From Verrucomicrobiales bacterium (lineage in GTDB: Bacteria; Verrucomicrobiota; Verrucomicrobiia; Verrucomicrobiales; DEV007), in the NCBI GenBank assembly GCA_029213005.1, contig JARGPI010000008.1, forward strand, positions 176,226-240,225: 64,000 bases of DNA. The letters are read 5' to 3'. Below, in pieces: positions 28,885-37,568 of the stretch; the first letter of the stretch is position 1; every line of letters starts with the position of its first letter. A program made the translations under genes and the position numbers. Below the pieces are notes generated by a model. That model was given only the letters and a program-made list of their open reading frames with translations. It ran no database searches and had not been told where the DNA came from.

Positions 28885-30276
28885 ATGAAGATTACCTTCT
28901 GCGGTGCCGCCGGGACAACTACCGGTTCCCAACATCTTATCGAGGTGAATGGATCAAAAATTCTGCTCGACTGTGGACTTTATCAGGGGCGCCGTGACGA
29001 AGCCGCCACCCGAAACCGTGAATTTCTTTACAATCCGGAGGAAATAGATGCCGTGGTCTTGTCCCACGCTCACATCGATCACAGTGGAAACCTGCCGAAT
29101 CTGACCAGGAACGGTTTTAAAGGAAATATTTACTCCACCTTCGCCTCCCGGGATCTCTGCCAGATTATGCTGGGCGATTCGGCACGAATTCAAACTCAGG
29201 AAACCGAATGGCTCAATAAGCGGCGCATCAAAAAGGGACTTCCTGAACTGGAGCCGCTTTATTCAGAACTCGATGCCGAAAACTGCCTTCGCCATTTTGT
29301 GAACATCGGTTACGAAAGATCGATCCCGATCGGGGACGGAGTTACCCTCACGTTTATCGACGCGGGCCACATTCTGGGTTCCGCGCAGGTCATCCTCGAT
29401 ATCAAACGGGGCACGAAAAAGGATCGCCTGCTCTTTTCCGGTGATGTCGGTCGCGGCAGCAACACTCTGCTTAATGACCCGGTAGTCGCCGATGATGTTG
29501 ATCATCTGATTATGGAAAGTACTTACGGCGGGAGAGAACACGAGCTACCGACTCAGGCCAACCACCTGCTTAGTGACATCATCAACCGGGCGCTCGAACG
29601 AAAGGGCAAAATCATCATTCCGGCTTTTGCCGTGGAAAGAACCCAGCAACTGATCTACGTCCTCCATGAATTGACCGAAAGCGGCCAGATTCCGGATGTG
29701 CCGATTTTTGTCGACAGCCCTCTCGCAGTGAACGCCACCGAGATTTTCCGGATTCATCCGGAATGTTTTAACGAGGAAGTCTACGATTTCCTGTTCACCA
29801 AGAGAAATCCATTCGGATTCGAGAATCTGACGATGGTTCGTAAAGTCAGCGAATCCAAGAAGCTGAATGACGTCAACGGTCCTGCAATTATCATCTCCGC
29901 ATCGGGGATGTGCGAGGCGGGACGAGTCCTCCATCACTTGCGCAACTCGGTCGAGGACAGCAAAAACACCATTCTGTTTGTCGGTTACTGCGCGGAACAC
30001 ACTCTGGGCTGGAAGCTGAGAAACCGGGAGAAAAAAGTGAACATTCTGGGTGACTCCTTCAGAGTTCGGGCCAATATCGAGATTCTCGATTCCTTTTCAG
30101 GACACGCCGATCGCAGCGAGCTGATTGATTATTTCGATGCGATGGGTGGCAAAAAAGAGAATGTATTCTTAGTTCACGGAGAACCGGAACAGAGTGAAGC
30201 CATGGCAAAAACGCTCTCAGGTCGCCATCAGGGGCGGATCGAAGTCGCCAAATGGAAATCAACTGTGGAAATTTAA
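28885..30276 (+). CDS. Beta-CASP metallo-beta-lactamase-fold RNA-processing exonuclease
   Basis: A 463-aa protein. The metal motif is SHAHIDHSG (H61, H63, D65, H66). The second-half ligands are DAGHILGSA and LFSGDVGRG. Beta-CASP motifs follow: STYGGREHE, IPAFAVERTQQ, ISASGMCEAGR and a C-terminal SFSGHADRSEL. This is the CPSF73-like YsH/Ysh1 exonuclease group, close to archaeal and bacterial RNA nucleases but without the RNase J C-terminal domain. It lies 23 nt ahead of the glycogen synthase gene. Confidence 0.9.
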   Translation: MKITFCGAAGTTTGSQHLIEVNGSKILLDCGLYQGRRDEAATRNREFLYNPEEIDAVVLSHAHIDHSGNLPNLTRNGFKGNIYSTFASRDLCQIMLGDSARIQTQETEWLNKRRIKKGLPELEPLYSELDAENCLRHFVNIGYERSIPIGDGVTLTFIDAGHILGSAQVILDIKRGTKKDRLLFSGDVGRGSNTLLNDPVVADDVDHLIMESTYGGREHELPTQANHLLSDIINRALERKGKIIIPAFAVERTQQLIYVLHELTESGQIPDVPIFVDSPLAVNATEIFRIHPECFNEEVYDFLFTKRNPFGFENLTMVRKVSESKKLNDVNGPAIIISASGMCEAGRVLHHLRNSVEDSKNTILFVGYCAEHTLGWKLRNREKKVNILGDSFRVRANIEILDSFSGHADRSELIDYFDAMGGKKENVFLVHGEPEQSEAMAKTLSGRHQGRIEVAKWKSTVEI

Positions 30277-30299
30277 CTGCCCAATAATCAAACTACTTT

Positions 30300-31511
30300 A
30301 TGAAATCGCTGCTACTGTCTAATGAGTATCCCCCTCACGTCTACGGGGGCGCCGGCATCCACGTGGAATACCTGTCCCGGGAGATGGCCAAATTTTGCGA
30401 TGTTGAGGTGAGATGCTTTGGTGAGCAGGATTCCCCGGCAACCAATCCTGCCGCGCTGGGATTCGCTACCGAGACCTCTGGCTACACCTGCCCTCCCCCG
30501 CTCAAATCCGTCTTTGGAGCGCTCGACAAATGTCTTCAGTTCAACACCACAAATATTGATGCCGACGTCGTCCACGTTCACACCTGGTATGCTCATTTCG
30601 GCGGAATTCTGGCGAGCTTGAATTACGGCATACCCCTCGCCCTGACGGTTCACTCCCTGGAACCGCTCCGTCCCTGGAAGCGGGAACAACTGGGCGGCGG
30701 ATACGATTTTACCCTGTGGCTGGAAAAGACCGCGATCGAAATGGCCGATGCCGTGATCGCTGTTTCCAAAGAAACCAAAGCCGACATCCTCAACCTTTTC
30801 GACGTCGATGAGAGCAAGGTCCCGATCATCTACAACGGAATCGATCCCGACGAATACGTCCCGACCCGTGATGACGATGTCCTCCGGAAATTCGAAATCG
30901 ATCCAGAAAAGCCCTTTGTTCTTTTCGTCGGCCGGATCACCCGGCAGAAAGGCATCATACATCTCGTCAACGCCATCAAACACATCGATCCCAATTGTCA
31001 GGTCGTTCTCTGCGCCGGAGCGCCCGACACACCCGAGATCGGTGCCGAAATGCGCGACGCCGTCGAAGTGGCCCGCGGATCTTTTGGGGGAAATATCGTC
31101 TGGATCGATGAGATGGTCTCCAACTACCAGAAAATCGTACTTTATTCCCATGCCAGCGTCTTCTGTTGTCCCTCGATCTACGAGCCGTTCGGCATCATCA
31201 ATCTCGAAGCAATGGCCTGTGAAACACCGATCGTCGCTTCGAAAGTCGGCGGCATGAAAGAAATCATCATCGACGGGGAGACCGGACTCCACGTTCCGCT
31301 CGACCAACACAAAGAGTCACCTTTTGAGGCCAAGTCTCCGGAGAAATTCGCCGCCGACCTCGCCGAAGCGATCAATTCCCTTCTGAAAAACCCGTCTCTT
31401 TGTGAGAAAATGGGCAAAGCAGGTCGGCAACGCGTTCAGGAGCACTTCAGCTGGACCGCTATCGCCCGGGAAACCGTCGATCTTTATCAGAAAATCGCGA
31501 AAAAAGGATAA
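30300..31511 (+). CDS. Glycogen synthase, corynebacterial/actinobacterial GT4 type
   Basis: A 403-aa GT-B glycosyltransferase. N-terminal SNEYPPHVYGGAGIHVEYLSRE is the donor-site GGAG loop of the GlgA/GlgM group. HVHTWYAHFGG and LTVHSLEPLRPWKR follow. The C-terminal EPFGIINLE gives the E-x7-E pair (near residues 294 and 302). The length of about 400 aa fits the actinobacterial glycogen synthase/maltose-1-phosphate synthase group rather than the GT5 GlgA of about 480 aa. It uses a nucleotide sugar, probably ADP-glucose. Related GT4 sucrose or lipid glycosyltransferases are less likely. Confidence 0.85.
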   Translation: MKSLLLSNEYPPHVYGGAGIHVEYLSREMAKFCDVEVRCFGEQDSPATNPAALGFATETSGYTCPPPLKSVFGALDKCLQFNTTNIDADVVHVHTWYAHFGGILASLNYGIPLALTVHSLEPLRPWKREQLGGGYDFTLWLEKTAIEMADAVIAVSKETKADILNLFDVDESKVPIIYNGIDPDEYVPTRDDDVLRKFEIDPEKPFVLFVGRITRQKGIIHLVNAIKHIDPNCQVVLCAGAPDTPEIGAEMRDAVEVARGSFGGNIVWIDEMVSNYQKIVLYSHASVFCCPSIYEPFGIINLEAMACETPIVASKVGGMKEIIIDGETGLHVPLDQHKESPFEAKSPEKFAADLAEAINSLLKNPSLCEKMGKAGRQRVQEHFSWTAIARETVDLYQKIAKKG

Positions 31512-31544
31512 ATCGCAACAGGTAGCCCGGTCACATCGCAAACT

Positions 31545-31577
31545 GTACCCTGTACAGTCTCAGATTGTACCCTGTAC
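31545..31577. repeat. Paired palindrome site C (two GTACCCTGTAC)
   Basis: Copies at 31545-31555 and 31567-31577, spaced 22 bp. The first has 7-bp arms ACTGTAC/GTACAGT around CCT. It lies 74 nt upstream of the small membrane protein start. The 12-mer TCAGACGAATCG begins 24 nt after the pair and occurs inverted at the same distance from site A. Confidence 0.9.
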
Positions 31578-31651
31578 AGTCCGGGATCGGCGTCTTTTTC
31601 GTCAGACGAATCGGCTTGCCTAAACTCCCCGATAATCGAAAGTAGCAACCA

Positions 31652-32008
31652 ATGGAATATATCCTTCACATCAAAGTCCTTCACCTCGTCGGCGCGTTCT
31701 GTTTGTTCGCCGGGATTGGCGGGCTTTTCGGAATCGGCGAAAACCGCAACCAGATCAACCGCGCGGTCGCGAGTCTGCACGGACTGGGCCTGTTATTGCT
31801 TTTCCTCACCGGCTTCGCCATGCAGGGACTCAACAAGGCGATTGTCGGTTTCCCGATGTGGCTCACCGTCAAGATCGTCCTCTGGATAGCGATGGTTCTC
31901 ATCTTCGTCTTCATCAAGCGGGCGAAAATGTCAACCTTTGCAGGCATCATTATTTCCATTCTGATCGGCGGAGTCGCCGCCTACCTGTGTCTCTTCAAAC
32001 CTTTTTAA
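31652..32008 (+). CDS. Small four-helix membrane protein
   Basis: A 118-aa protein with four hydrophobic segments: about residues 8-28, 40-58, 67-88 and 96-115. His and Lys residues lie near helix 1 (MEYILHIKVLHLVGAF). The layout is reminiscent of SirB-type or cytochrome b561-like four-helix proteins, but no diagnostic motif is seen. It lies downstream of palindrome site C and 51 nt ahead of the next small gene. Confidence 0.72.
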   Translation: MEYILHIKVLHLVGAFCLFAGIGGLFGIGENRNQINRAVASLHGLGLLLLFLTGFAMQGLNKAIVGFPMWLTVKIVLWIAMVLIFVFIKRAKMSTFAGIIISILIGGVAAYLCLFKPF

Positions 32009-32059
32009 CGGGAAACAGTTGACTAAATTCTCAGGAACGGGATTTTTCCGGACCAAGCA

Positions 32060-32353
32060 ATGAACAAAGGAGACAAAGTCGTTTGCATCAATGATAAGTG
32101 GGACCCGTGGGTCTTCGACACTTACAATCAGTTGCCGAAGAAAGGTGAGATCTACACGATCCGCGCCGTTTCAGCGGGGCGCCCCAATCTCGATGGCGGA
32201 GCCGCTGTCCTGTCACTGCTTCTCGAGGAGATCGTCAACGACGTGGATTTCACCCACAAAGGCGGAGAAGAGCTCGCCTTTCGCGCCCACCGTTTTGCCC
32301 CAATGGGAGCCGTCACGGTCGAAGTGGAAAAAGAAGAGGTTGTCGAATTTTAG
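32060..32353 (+). CDS. Small conserved-looking hypothetical protein
   Basis: A 97-aa soluble protein that begins GDKVVCIND and has LPKKGEIYTIRAV, a pattern common to small SH3/KOW-like barrel proteins found near phages and in chromosomes. The C-terminus is acidic (VEVEKEEVVEF). A purine-rich AAAGG lies just inside the start and no clear RBS was seen. Function unknown. Confidence 0.68.
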   Translation: MNKGDKVVCINDKWDPWVFDTYNQLPKKGEIYTIRAVSAGRPNLDGGAAVLSLLLEEIVNDVDFTHKGGEELAFRAHRFAPMGAVTVEVEKEEVVEF

Positions 32354-32392
32354 ACAACCCTCCCTTTGCCCCCCCTTTATCCTGCTAAAAAA

Positions 32393-32416
32393 TTGCTGAT
32401 TCTTATAAGTCAGCAA
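32393..32416. repeat. Inverted repeat TTGCTGA/TCAGCAA
   Basis: Seven-base-pair arms (32393-32399 and 32410-32416) around a centre that holds CTTATAAG. It lies in the 202-nt gap before the protease gene. There is no T run, so it is an operator candidate rather than a terminator. Confidence 0.4.
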
Positions 32417-32510
32417 ACGGTTCAGTCGTGTTGATTAAGAAGAATTGGGCAAAGTTGTCTTTTTTCGGTCAAGCTTCCCCATACCACCTGTATTTTTGAA
32501 TTCGAATACC

Positions 32511-32539
32511 TTGACCAAACCCGAAAGTCGCGATTTATT
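32511..32539 (+). promoter_or_regulatory. Candidate sigma-70-like promoter for the protease lipoprotein
   Basis: TTGACC (32511-32516), 17-nt spacer, TTTATT (32534-32539). The protease ATG is at 32556, so the leader would be only about 10 nt. Confidence 0.35.
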
Positions 32540-32555
32540 TAACTCCTGATTTTTT

Positions 32556-33467
32556 ATGCCCGGAACCAAGATAACGAAGCGATTACTGGAATCCTCCCGC
32601 AGGCTTCTTCTTCCTGCTCTTGCCACGCTTTCGGTCTTTTCCCTTTCGTCCTGTGTCATTCCGGCGAACACCCATCGTGATCAGCTCGCATCCCTCGCGA
32701 AATACGATACCCAGGGCATTAACTCGACCGTGAATCTCCCCGAGCTGAAAGACGCTCCGATCGGCAAATTCTCCGCCGCCGACTTTCTGACACTCCACTC
32801 CGGGATGCTTGTGAGCGGCGAATATGTCAGCAGTCAGAAATTCAAAGATGAGCTGGAAACCTTTCGCGGAGACCAACAGGGCGAACTCACCCTTGGCTTT
32901 TCCGTTCCGATCGCAAACGGAGGGACCGGTTTCGGCTCCTGCGCCCCGATCACTTCCGACGGTTATTTTCTTACCGTTGCCCACGTTTTATCGCACGAGG
33001 ATACCTTTGTTCTTTATGCGACCTCCAACGGAAAACGGACCTTTATCGATACGGCCAAGTGCCGGACCGTTTTCCGCGACGACGGTTCCGATTTTGCGAT
33101 CATCAAAGCGGAAATCAAAACACCGCGGATTCTGAAATTCCGGAAATCCCCTCTCACGTCGAATTCCACTCTCTTTGCCGGCGGCTGGATGCATGAAAAA
33201 GCAGGCGGGAAGTTCCGCGAGATTGTGCCCATCACCGGATTCAACGGCCAACGCACCCCTTACTACAAAGTGATCACATCGATCCCGATGATCAAGGGCG
33301 ACAGCGGCTCACCTCTCATCGATCAGAACGGAGAGCTTTGCGGGGTGTTGAGCACGATGCGTCTCGGAGTGGTCGTCAAAATGAAACCGCTCTCAACTGC
33401 GGTGATGATGGATCACGGCGAGATCTTCAAGATCATCGAAAACGACCGGAAACGGTACTCCCGTTAA
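32556..33467 (+). CDS. Trypsin-like serine protease lipoprotein
   Basis: A 303-aa protein with a lipobox LSVFSLSSC (Cys33) and a chymotrypsin-fold domain. The triad is visible: H143 in TVAHVLS, D179 in DDGSDFAII and S250 in IKGDSGSPLID. It has no PDZ domain, so it is not DegP-like. It should be a lipid-anchored periplasmic or outer-membrane protease, or a regulated homologue. Monocistronic; a 6-bp hairpin (33514-33536) without a T run separates it from the opposing gene. Confidence 0.85.
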   Translation: MPGTKITKRLLESSRRLLLPALATLSVFSLSSCVIPANTHRDQLASLAKYDTQGINSTVNLPELKDAPIGKFSAADFLTLHSGMLVSGEYVSSQKFKDELETFRGDQQGELTLGFSVPIANGGTGFGSCAPITSDGYFLTVAHVLSHEDTFVLYATSNGKRTFIDTAKCRTVFRDDGSDFAIIKAEIKTPRILKFRKSPLTSNSTLFAGGWMHEKAGGKFREIVPITGFNGQRTPYYKVITSIPMIKGDSGSPLIDQNGELCGVLSTMRLGVVVKMKPLSTAVMMDHGEIFKIIENDRKRYSR

Positions 33468-33551
33468 TCAAAGAGCTGCCGCTCGAAAGAACCATCGAAA
33501 AGCGGGCATAGTCGGGTTCCCGCTGGGTGAGAACCCAAGCCCGGAGCAGGA

Positions 33552-35276
33552 TTACTCCTCAACCACACCGTTCTTCACTTCGAACTCACGGCACCAGCCT
33601 TTGATTTCAAGATCATTGAAGATCTTGCCCATCACGCGGCGAAGGAGGCCTTTCAGATTCGCATTATCCAAATCAGCAAGACTGCGAACTGCAGCGTCCT
33701 TGTAAGTTTCCATGAGAAGCAGGCACTTCTCGTCCGCTTCCAGTTCGTGAGCCAGTTTACGAACCTTATGAATCGCAAAATCCTTGAGTTCTTCGTGAGA
33801 CCAGAGCGAATCCATCACCGCACGGTCATCTCCTTTAGCCCGTTCCCTGGCCAAAGCTAACAACACACTGGGACGCATTTTTTCCAACTCGTTCTCCCCC
33901 GCATCTTCGCCGAGGTCATCCATGTCATCACGAATTTGATAAGCGATTCCCAGATTTTCGGAATACTGCTTCAACACATCCGCAACGTCACCAAGCTTGC
34001 CGGCATAACTGGCACCCAGCTTAAGAGCCACCTCGAATGCAGGCGAAGTCTTCTGTCTGAAAATCTCCAGTACCTGTTTCGATTTTAAAGGCTTCGGATC
34101 ATTCGCCCAAACCAACTCCGCACCCTGCCCGAGGCAGAGTTCACGCTGGCCCTGACTCGCAACCAGAAGCATCTCCGCTTTCTGGGAATCCGAAATTTCG
34201 GACTCGCCAATCATGCGATAGCCTTCACCAATCAACAGATCACCCGCATTCAACGCAACCGGAATGCCATGTTCGACGTGAAGGGTCGGCTGATCATATC
34301 GACCAAAATCTTCATCCTCGATATCATCATGAATCAAAGACGCTTTGTGGAACAGCTCCACCGAAACCGCGATCTTTTTGATGTCATCCGGGATCGGCTC
34401 ACCACGGGCTTCGCGAAGCGCCTGATAAGCCGCCACCGTCAAAAAGGGACGCCAGCGCTTACCGTCACGAAGCAACCACTCCCGGGCGATTTCCTCCTGG
34501 CGACCTTCTGCCGGTCCCATGATTTGATCCATCGATTCCGGTGTGAACCACTCGCGAACTTCCGCATGAAGTGAATTCAAATCGAGACGACGCGTTTTAT
34601 CATCGCTCGTCAGGTGGATGTATTCCCACACCCAATCGATATCGACGGTGGTATTGATACAGTCGTCCTGCAAAAGCGGGACAGCAATCGACGGGATTGC
34701 CGCCGCTTCAACATAAGGAAAGGTTCGTTCCAACACGGGGAGACAAGAGATACCGACGATCGCCTCGATCTGACCGGTTTGAATCAAAGACATCACAATC
34801 GCAGATCCCTCCGCGACAAGCACCGCATAACCGAGCTTTTCCGCCTCCTCCTGGAAATCCTGAATCGAACAAAGTCCGCACTGTTTGCAGAGCAAACCAA
34901 ATTCATCAAACGGAGCCGGACACTTGTCCTCAACCCGGAGACATTTCGGCATCAAAAGAAGCCGCTTTTCGAAAGGAATTTCCGCCAGGGTTTCCCGCCA
35001 CATCTCATTGTTCAGCGTGACCGCCGTGTAATGGAGATACAATTCGCTGTAACCCGTGTCTGCGAGAATGGTTTTAGCGTGGACCTCCAACTCGTTCAAA
35101 GGCATCGGCGGGACCGGGTTCTCCTTCTCGATGTATCCCCGAATGTAGGCCAACAGGGCGTCGCGCTCGGTTTTGGTCTGCGGAATGTTCTTTTTCGGTG
35201 CCCGGAACCGGGTCGTGGTAACCGGAACCGGCTTAGGAACTTTTACCGTCTGAATCGTATCAAGCGTTGATGACAT
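33552..35276 (-). CDS. DUF116 domain fused to polyprenyl diphosphate synthase
   Basis: A 574-aa fusion. Residues 60-215 look like DUF116, with a cysteine cluster C112, C119, C130, C133 and C136 that could hold a metal or an Fe-S cluster. Residues 255-565 are a trans-isoprenyl diphosphate synthase with both Asp-rich motifs: DDIED (317-321) and DDMDD (450-454), plus DGKRWRPF for IPP binding. It would extend allylic diphosphates with IPP; chain length unknown. The Cys-rich domain may regulate or channel. Transcribed alone on the minus strand. Confidence 0.85.
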   Translation of the reverse strand: MSSTLDTIQTVKVPKPVPVTTTRFRAPKKNIPQTKTERDALLAYIRGYIEKENPVPPMPLNELEVHAKTILADTGYSELYLHYTAVTLNNEMWRETLAEIPFEKRLLLMPKCLRVEDKCPAPFDEFGLLCKQCGLCSIQDFQEEAEKLGYAVLVAEGSAIVMSLIQTGQIEAIVGISCLPVLERTFPYVEAAAIPSIAVPLLQDDCINTTVDIDWVWEYIHLTSDDKTRRLDLNSLHAEVREWFTPESMDQIMGPAEGRQEEIAREWLLRDGKRWRPFLTVAAYQALREARGEPIPDDIKKIAVSVELFHKASLIHDDIEDEDFGRYDQPTLHVEHGIPVALNAGDLLIGEGYRMIGESEISDSQKAEMLLVASQGQRELCLGQGAELVWANDPKPLKSKQVLEIFRQKTSPAFEVALKLGASYAGKLGDVADVLKQYSENLGIAYQIRDDMDDLGEDAGENELEKMRPSVLLALARERAKGDDRAVMDSLWSHEELKDFAIHKVRKLAHELEADEKCLLLMETYKDAAVRSLADLDNANLKGLLRRVMGKIFNDLEIKGWCREFEVKNGVVEE

Positions 35277-35483
35277 AACTATAAGGAATCAATTCGATCG
35301 GAGTCGAAATTATTCTAACATCGACGCCTCTCACAAGACCAGTCAACGAGTTTAACTCCAAAGATTACCAAAAGTTTCAGGGGAGACAACCGTTTTCCAG
35401 CCGGTGGATACGGTGCCAAAAGACGCCCTGTTTTCAAGCGAAGCACTGGGCGTGATTGTGGCAGTGATAAACGCAAGGTTTCC

Positions 35484-35957
35484 CTAAGCAAGCAGACGAG
35501 GTGCTGATTGAAAGGCATTTTCAATATGATTGATCTCCGGTCTCTGTCCTTCGATCAGAACGACTTCGATGATGTCGAAACGGAATTTCAAAGGCATAAA
35601 TCCCAGTTCCCGAATCCAGGCGTTGGCACCTTTGGTGATCAATTTCATCTTTCCGCGATCCACCGCCTCGGACGGAGTACCAAATTTTTTTGAGGTTCGA
35701 GTCTTCACTTCACAAAAAACGAGAATATCACGGTCCCGAACCACAATATCGACCTCCCCTCCCCCCGGGGCAACGAACTGCTGGTAAAGGACTTTCATTC
35801 CGTTCGCCCAGAACCATCTCCGGGCGAGATCTTCGCCCAAATCACCAATCATCTGATTCCACTCACCTTGCTCGAAATTTTCGCGCGAACCCAGTTGTAA
35901 TGGGCGCTGCAGCCGACGGTCGAGCCATCGATAATACCAGACAAAAATTCGATACAC
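35484..35957 (-). CDS. yraN: YraN family (UPF0102) nuclease-like protein
   Basis: A 157-aa protein whose core GDLGEDLARRWF, GGGEVDIVVRD and VFCEVKTR matches UPF0102/YraN. This is a restriction-endonuclease-like fold with the E/D-(D)-ExK residues present. The N-terminal 35 residues (MYRIFVWYYRWLDRRL) are extra and partly amphipathic. Cellular role is poorly known; a link to DNA processing or Holliday-junction work is assumed in the family. The 207-nt gap to the prenyltransferase gene shows nothing else. Confidence 0.87.
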   Translation of the reverse strand: MYRIFVWYYRWLDRRLQRPLQLGSRENFEQGEWNQMIGDLGEDLARRWFWANGMKVLYQQFVAPGGGEVDIVVRDRDILVFCEVKTRTSKKFGTPSEAVDRGKMKLITKGANAWIRELGFMPLKFRFDIIEVVLIEGQRPEINHIENAFQSAPRLLA

Positions 35958-36043
35958 GCCCCGAGATTATCACAGATGGGGCGGGAATTTGAACGAAAAT
36001 CCATGCATCATTTTCAAAGCTGCACTATTCATCTTTCCACGCA

Positions 36044-36691
36044 ATGTCTTCACTTTCTAAAATAGCTCTACTTTGCATCGGGCTCTTGACCTCCTGCGGA
36101 CAGAGAACCGTCAGTCAACCCAGCCGACTTACCGAAGAGGAACTCACGCGACTGGATGCCGCTTTTGAGCGACTCGACCGGGTCCTCGAATCGAACGCAC
36201 CGAATATCCACAAACAACTTCACCCCGGTTCCACGGAGGAAGACCTCGATCGTTTGAGAATCTGCCTGAGCGGAAATCAGGTCGAGTGTCTCGAAAAATG
36301 GTTTTCCTGGCACAACGGCTCCAGCGAGGAAATCCTTCCGGCCGGTCTCCCCATCAGTGTGGCGCGGTCGGTTGAGGACCAGCGAATTTCGGAAACCCTA
36401 CCCTTTGTTCCTCCCGTGCGGCAAAACTCAGTCAAAATACTGGATAACTCAGCCGGTGACGGATTTTTCATGGATGTGAATTCGGAAACACCGCTGGTTT
36501 TCCATCACATGCTGGAAGATCCCGAAAATCCGATCTGGTTCGGGACTCTTCCCGAGTTTATCGACTTTATCGCGACGGGCTTTGAATCCGGAATCCTTTT
36601 CGAGGACGAGGAGGGCAACTTTGATTTTGATGAAGCCAAATACGAAGAGCTCATGACCAAACATCTTCAGCGGGCCACCGGCTGGAATTGA
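36044..36691 (+). CDS. SMI1/KNR4 (SUKH)-like lipoprotein
   Basis: A 215-aa protein with a lipoprotein signal (LLCIGLLTSCGQ). The mature domain has the SUKH pattern: LHPGSTEEDLDRL, WFSWHNGSS, a middle strand ILDNSAGDGFFMDV and a C-terminal WFGTLPEFIDFIATGF. SUKH proteins often act as immunity or adaptor proteins in toxin systems, but no toxin gene lies nearby. A stand-alone lipidated form may have another role. It ends 14 nt before the opposing GT51 gene. Confidence 0.75.
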   Translation: MSSLSKIALLCIGLLTSCGQRTVSQPSRLTEEELTRLDAAFERLDRVLESNAPNIHKQLHPGSTEEDLDRLRICLSGNQVECLEKWFSWHNGSSEEILPAGLPISVARSVEDQRISETLPFVPPVRQNSVKILDNSAGDGFFMDVNSETPLVFHHMLEDPENPIWFGTLPEFIDFIATGFESGILFEDEEGNFDFDEAKYEELMTKHLQRATGWN

Positions 36692-36705
36692 CCCGTCCCC
36701 CGGAA

Positions 36706-37494
36706 TTACTCTGATTCTGAGCCTTCCGCCCTGACTTCGATCGGGGATTTTAACGCATTTGCCGCCGTTCCCTGATCGATGACGCCGCGAACCGCCATGA
36801 GGTTCAAGACATAATCCCGCATCGTTTTGCACGCTTCCGGGTAGCGCCTCGGGCATCGGTAGAAGGGATTTCGGATTACGCCGACCAATGTTGCGGATTC
36901 AGACAAATTCAGCGCTTTAGGCGACTTACCAAAGAAACCTTCCGACGCAGCTGTGATTCCAAAGTAACCACTCCCGAAATCAATCTGGTTGATATATAAT
37001 TCGAGAATTTGCTCCTTTTCCAAATAGGTCTCGACCCGATGGGCCAAACAAATTTCCAGCGCCGGATTGGGAGGCCGCGCCTTCAGTTTCTCCGCAAAAT
37101 TTAACCGGATCAGCTTCTTGGTTAAGCTGTCTGCGCCCTCATTGATCTGTTTGGAGTCTTTTGCATTGAGGTAGATCGCTTTACCGAGTCCCTGATAATC
37201 AATTCCCCGATGTTGATAAAAGCGGGGATCTTCAGCAGCAATTAAGGCATCGACAAAATGAGACGACACATCATCAAGTCGAACAAACGCTCTTCCGGGA
37301 ATTCGCCGGTCCAGCTCCGTCAGGTCAAAACGTTCCGCTAACTGATAGCGAGGTTTGATGTAGCTATAGAGAACCGCTAAAGAAAAAACGGTGAAGATCA
37401 AGACCAGCCCCGGAAAGCTGAGGACGACAATTAAGGGCCACTTTTTTCGGTCAATCCTGGTTACTTCAGATCCGGAGTCTTTGAATTCGGTCAT
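36706..37494 (-). CDS. Divergent monofunctional peptidoglycan glycosyltransferase (GT51)
   Basis: A 262-aa protein with one N-terminal membrane helix (about 20-45) and a GT51 domain. Catalytic Glu88 lies in AAEDPRFYQHRG (usually EDRRFxxHxG) and Glu165 in ELYINQIDFG. The normally strict GGSTITQQLxKN motif reads GADSLTKKLIRLN. No transpeptidase domain follows, so it resembles MtgA. It would polymerise lipid II in the periplasm. The altered motif could mean lowered or special activity. Confidence 0.85.
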   Translation of the reverse strand: MTEFKDSGSEVTRIDRKKWPLIVVLSFPGLVLIFTVFSLAVLYSYIKPRYQLAERFDLTELDRRIPGRAFVRLDDVSSHFVDALIAAEDPRFYQHRGIDYQGLGKAIYLNAKDSKQINEGADSLTKKLIRLNFAEKLKARPPNPALEICLAHRVETYLEKEQILELYINQIDFGSGYFGITAASEGFFGKSPKALNLSESATLVGVIRNPFYRCPRRYPEACKTMRDYVLNLMAVRGVIDQGTAANALKSPIEVRAEGSESE

Positions 37495-37568
37495 CGCGCT
37501 GGTATTTCAGTCTGACCACTGAATACGCCGGCGACTCCCGAATTCTTTCAAACTTTCCGATTCCGGTA

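Noticed and set aside
33514..33536. Hairpin GGGTTC/GAACCC between convergent genes as a terminator
   Set aside because: The stem is only 6 bp and no T run follows on either strand, so it is not listed as a terminator.
35315..35524. 69-aa minus-strand ORF before the prenyltransferase gene
   Set aside because: Composition is arginine/leucine/proline-rich like a shadow frame, and it overlaps the yraN 3' end. No homology pattern.
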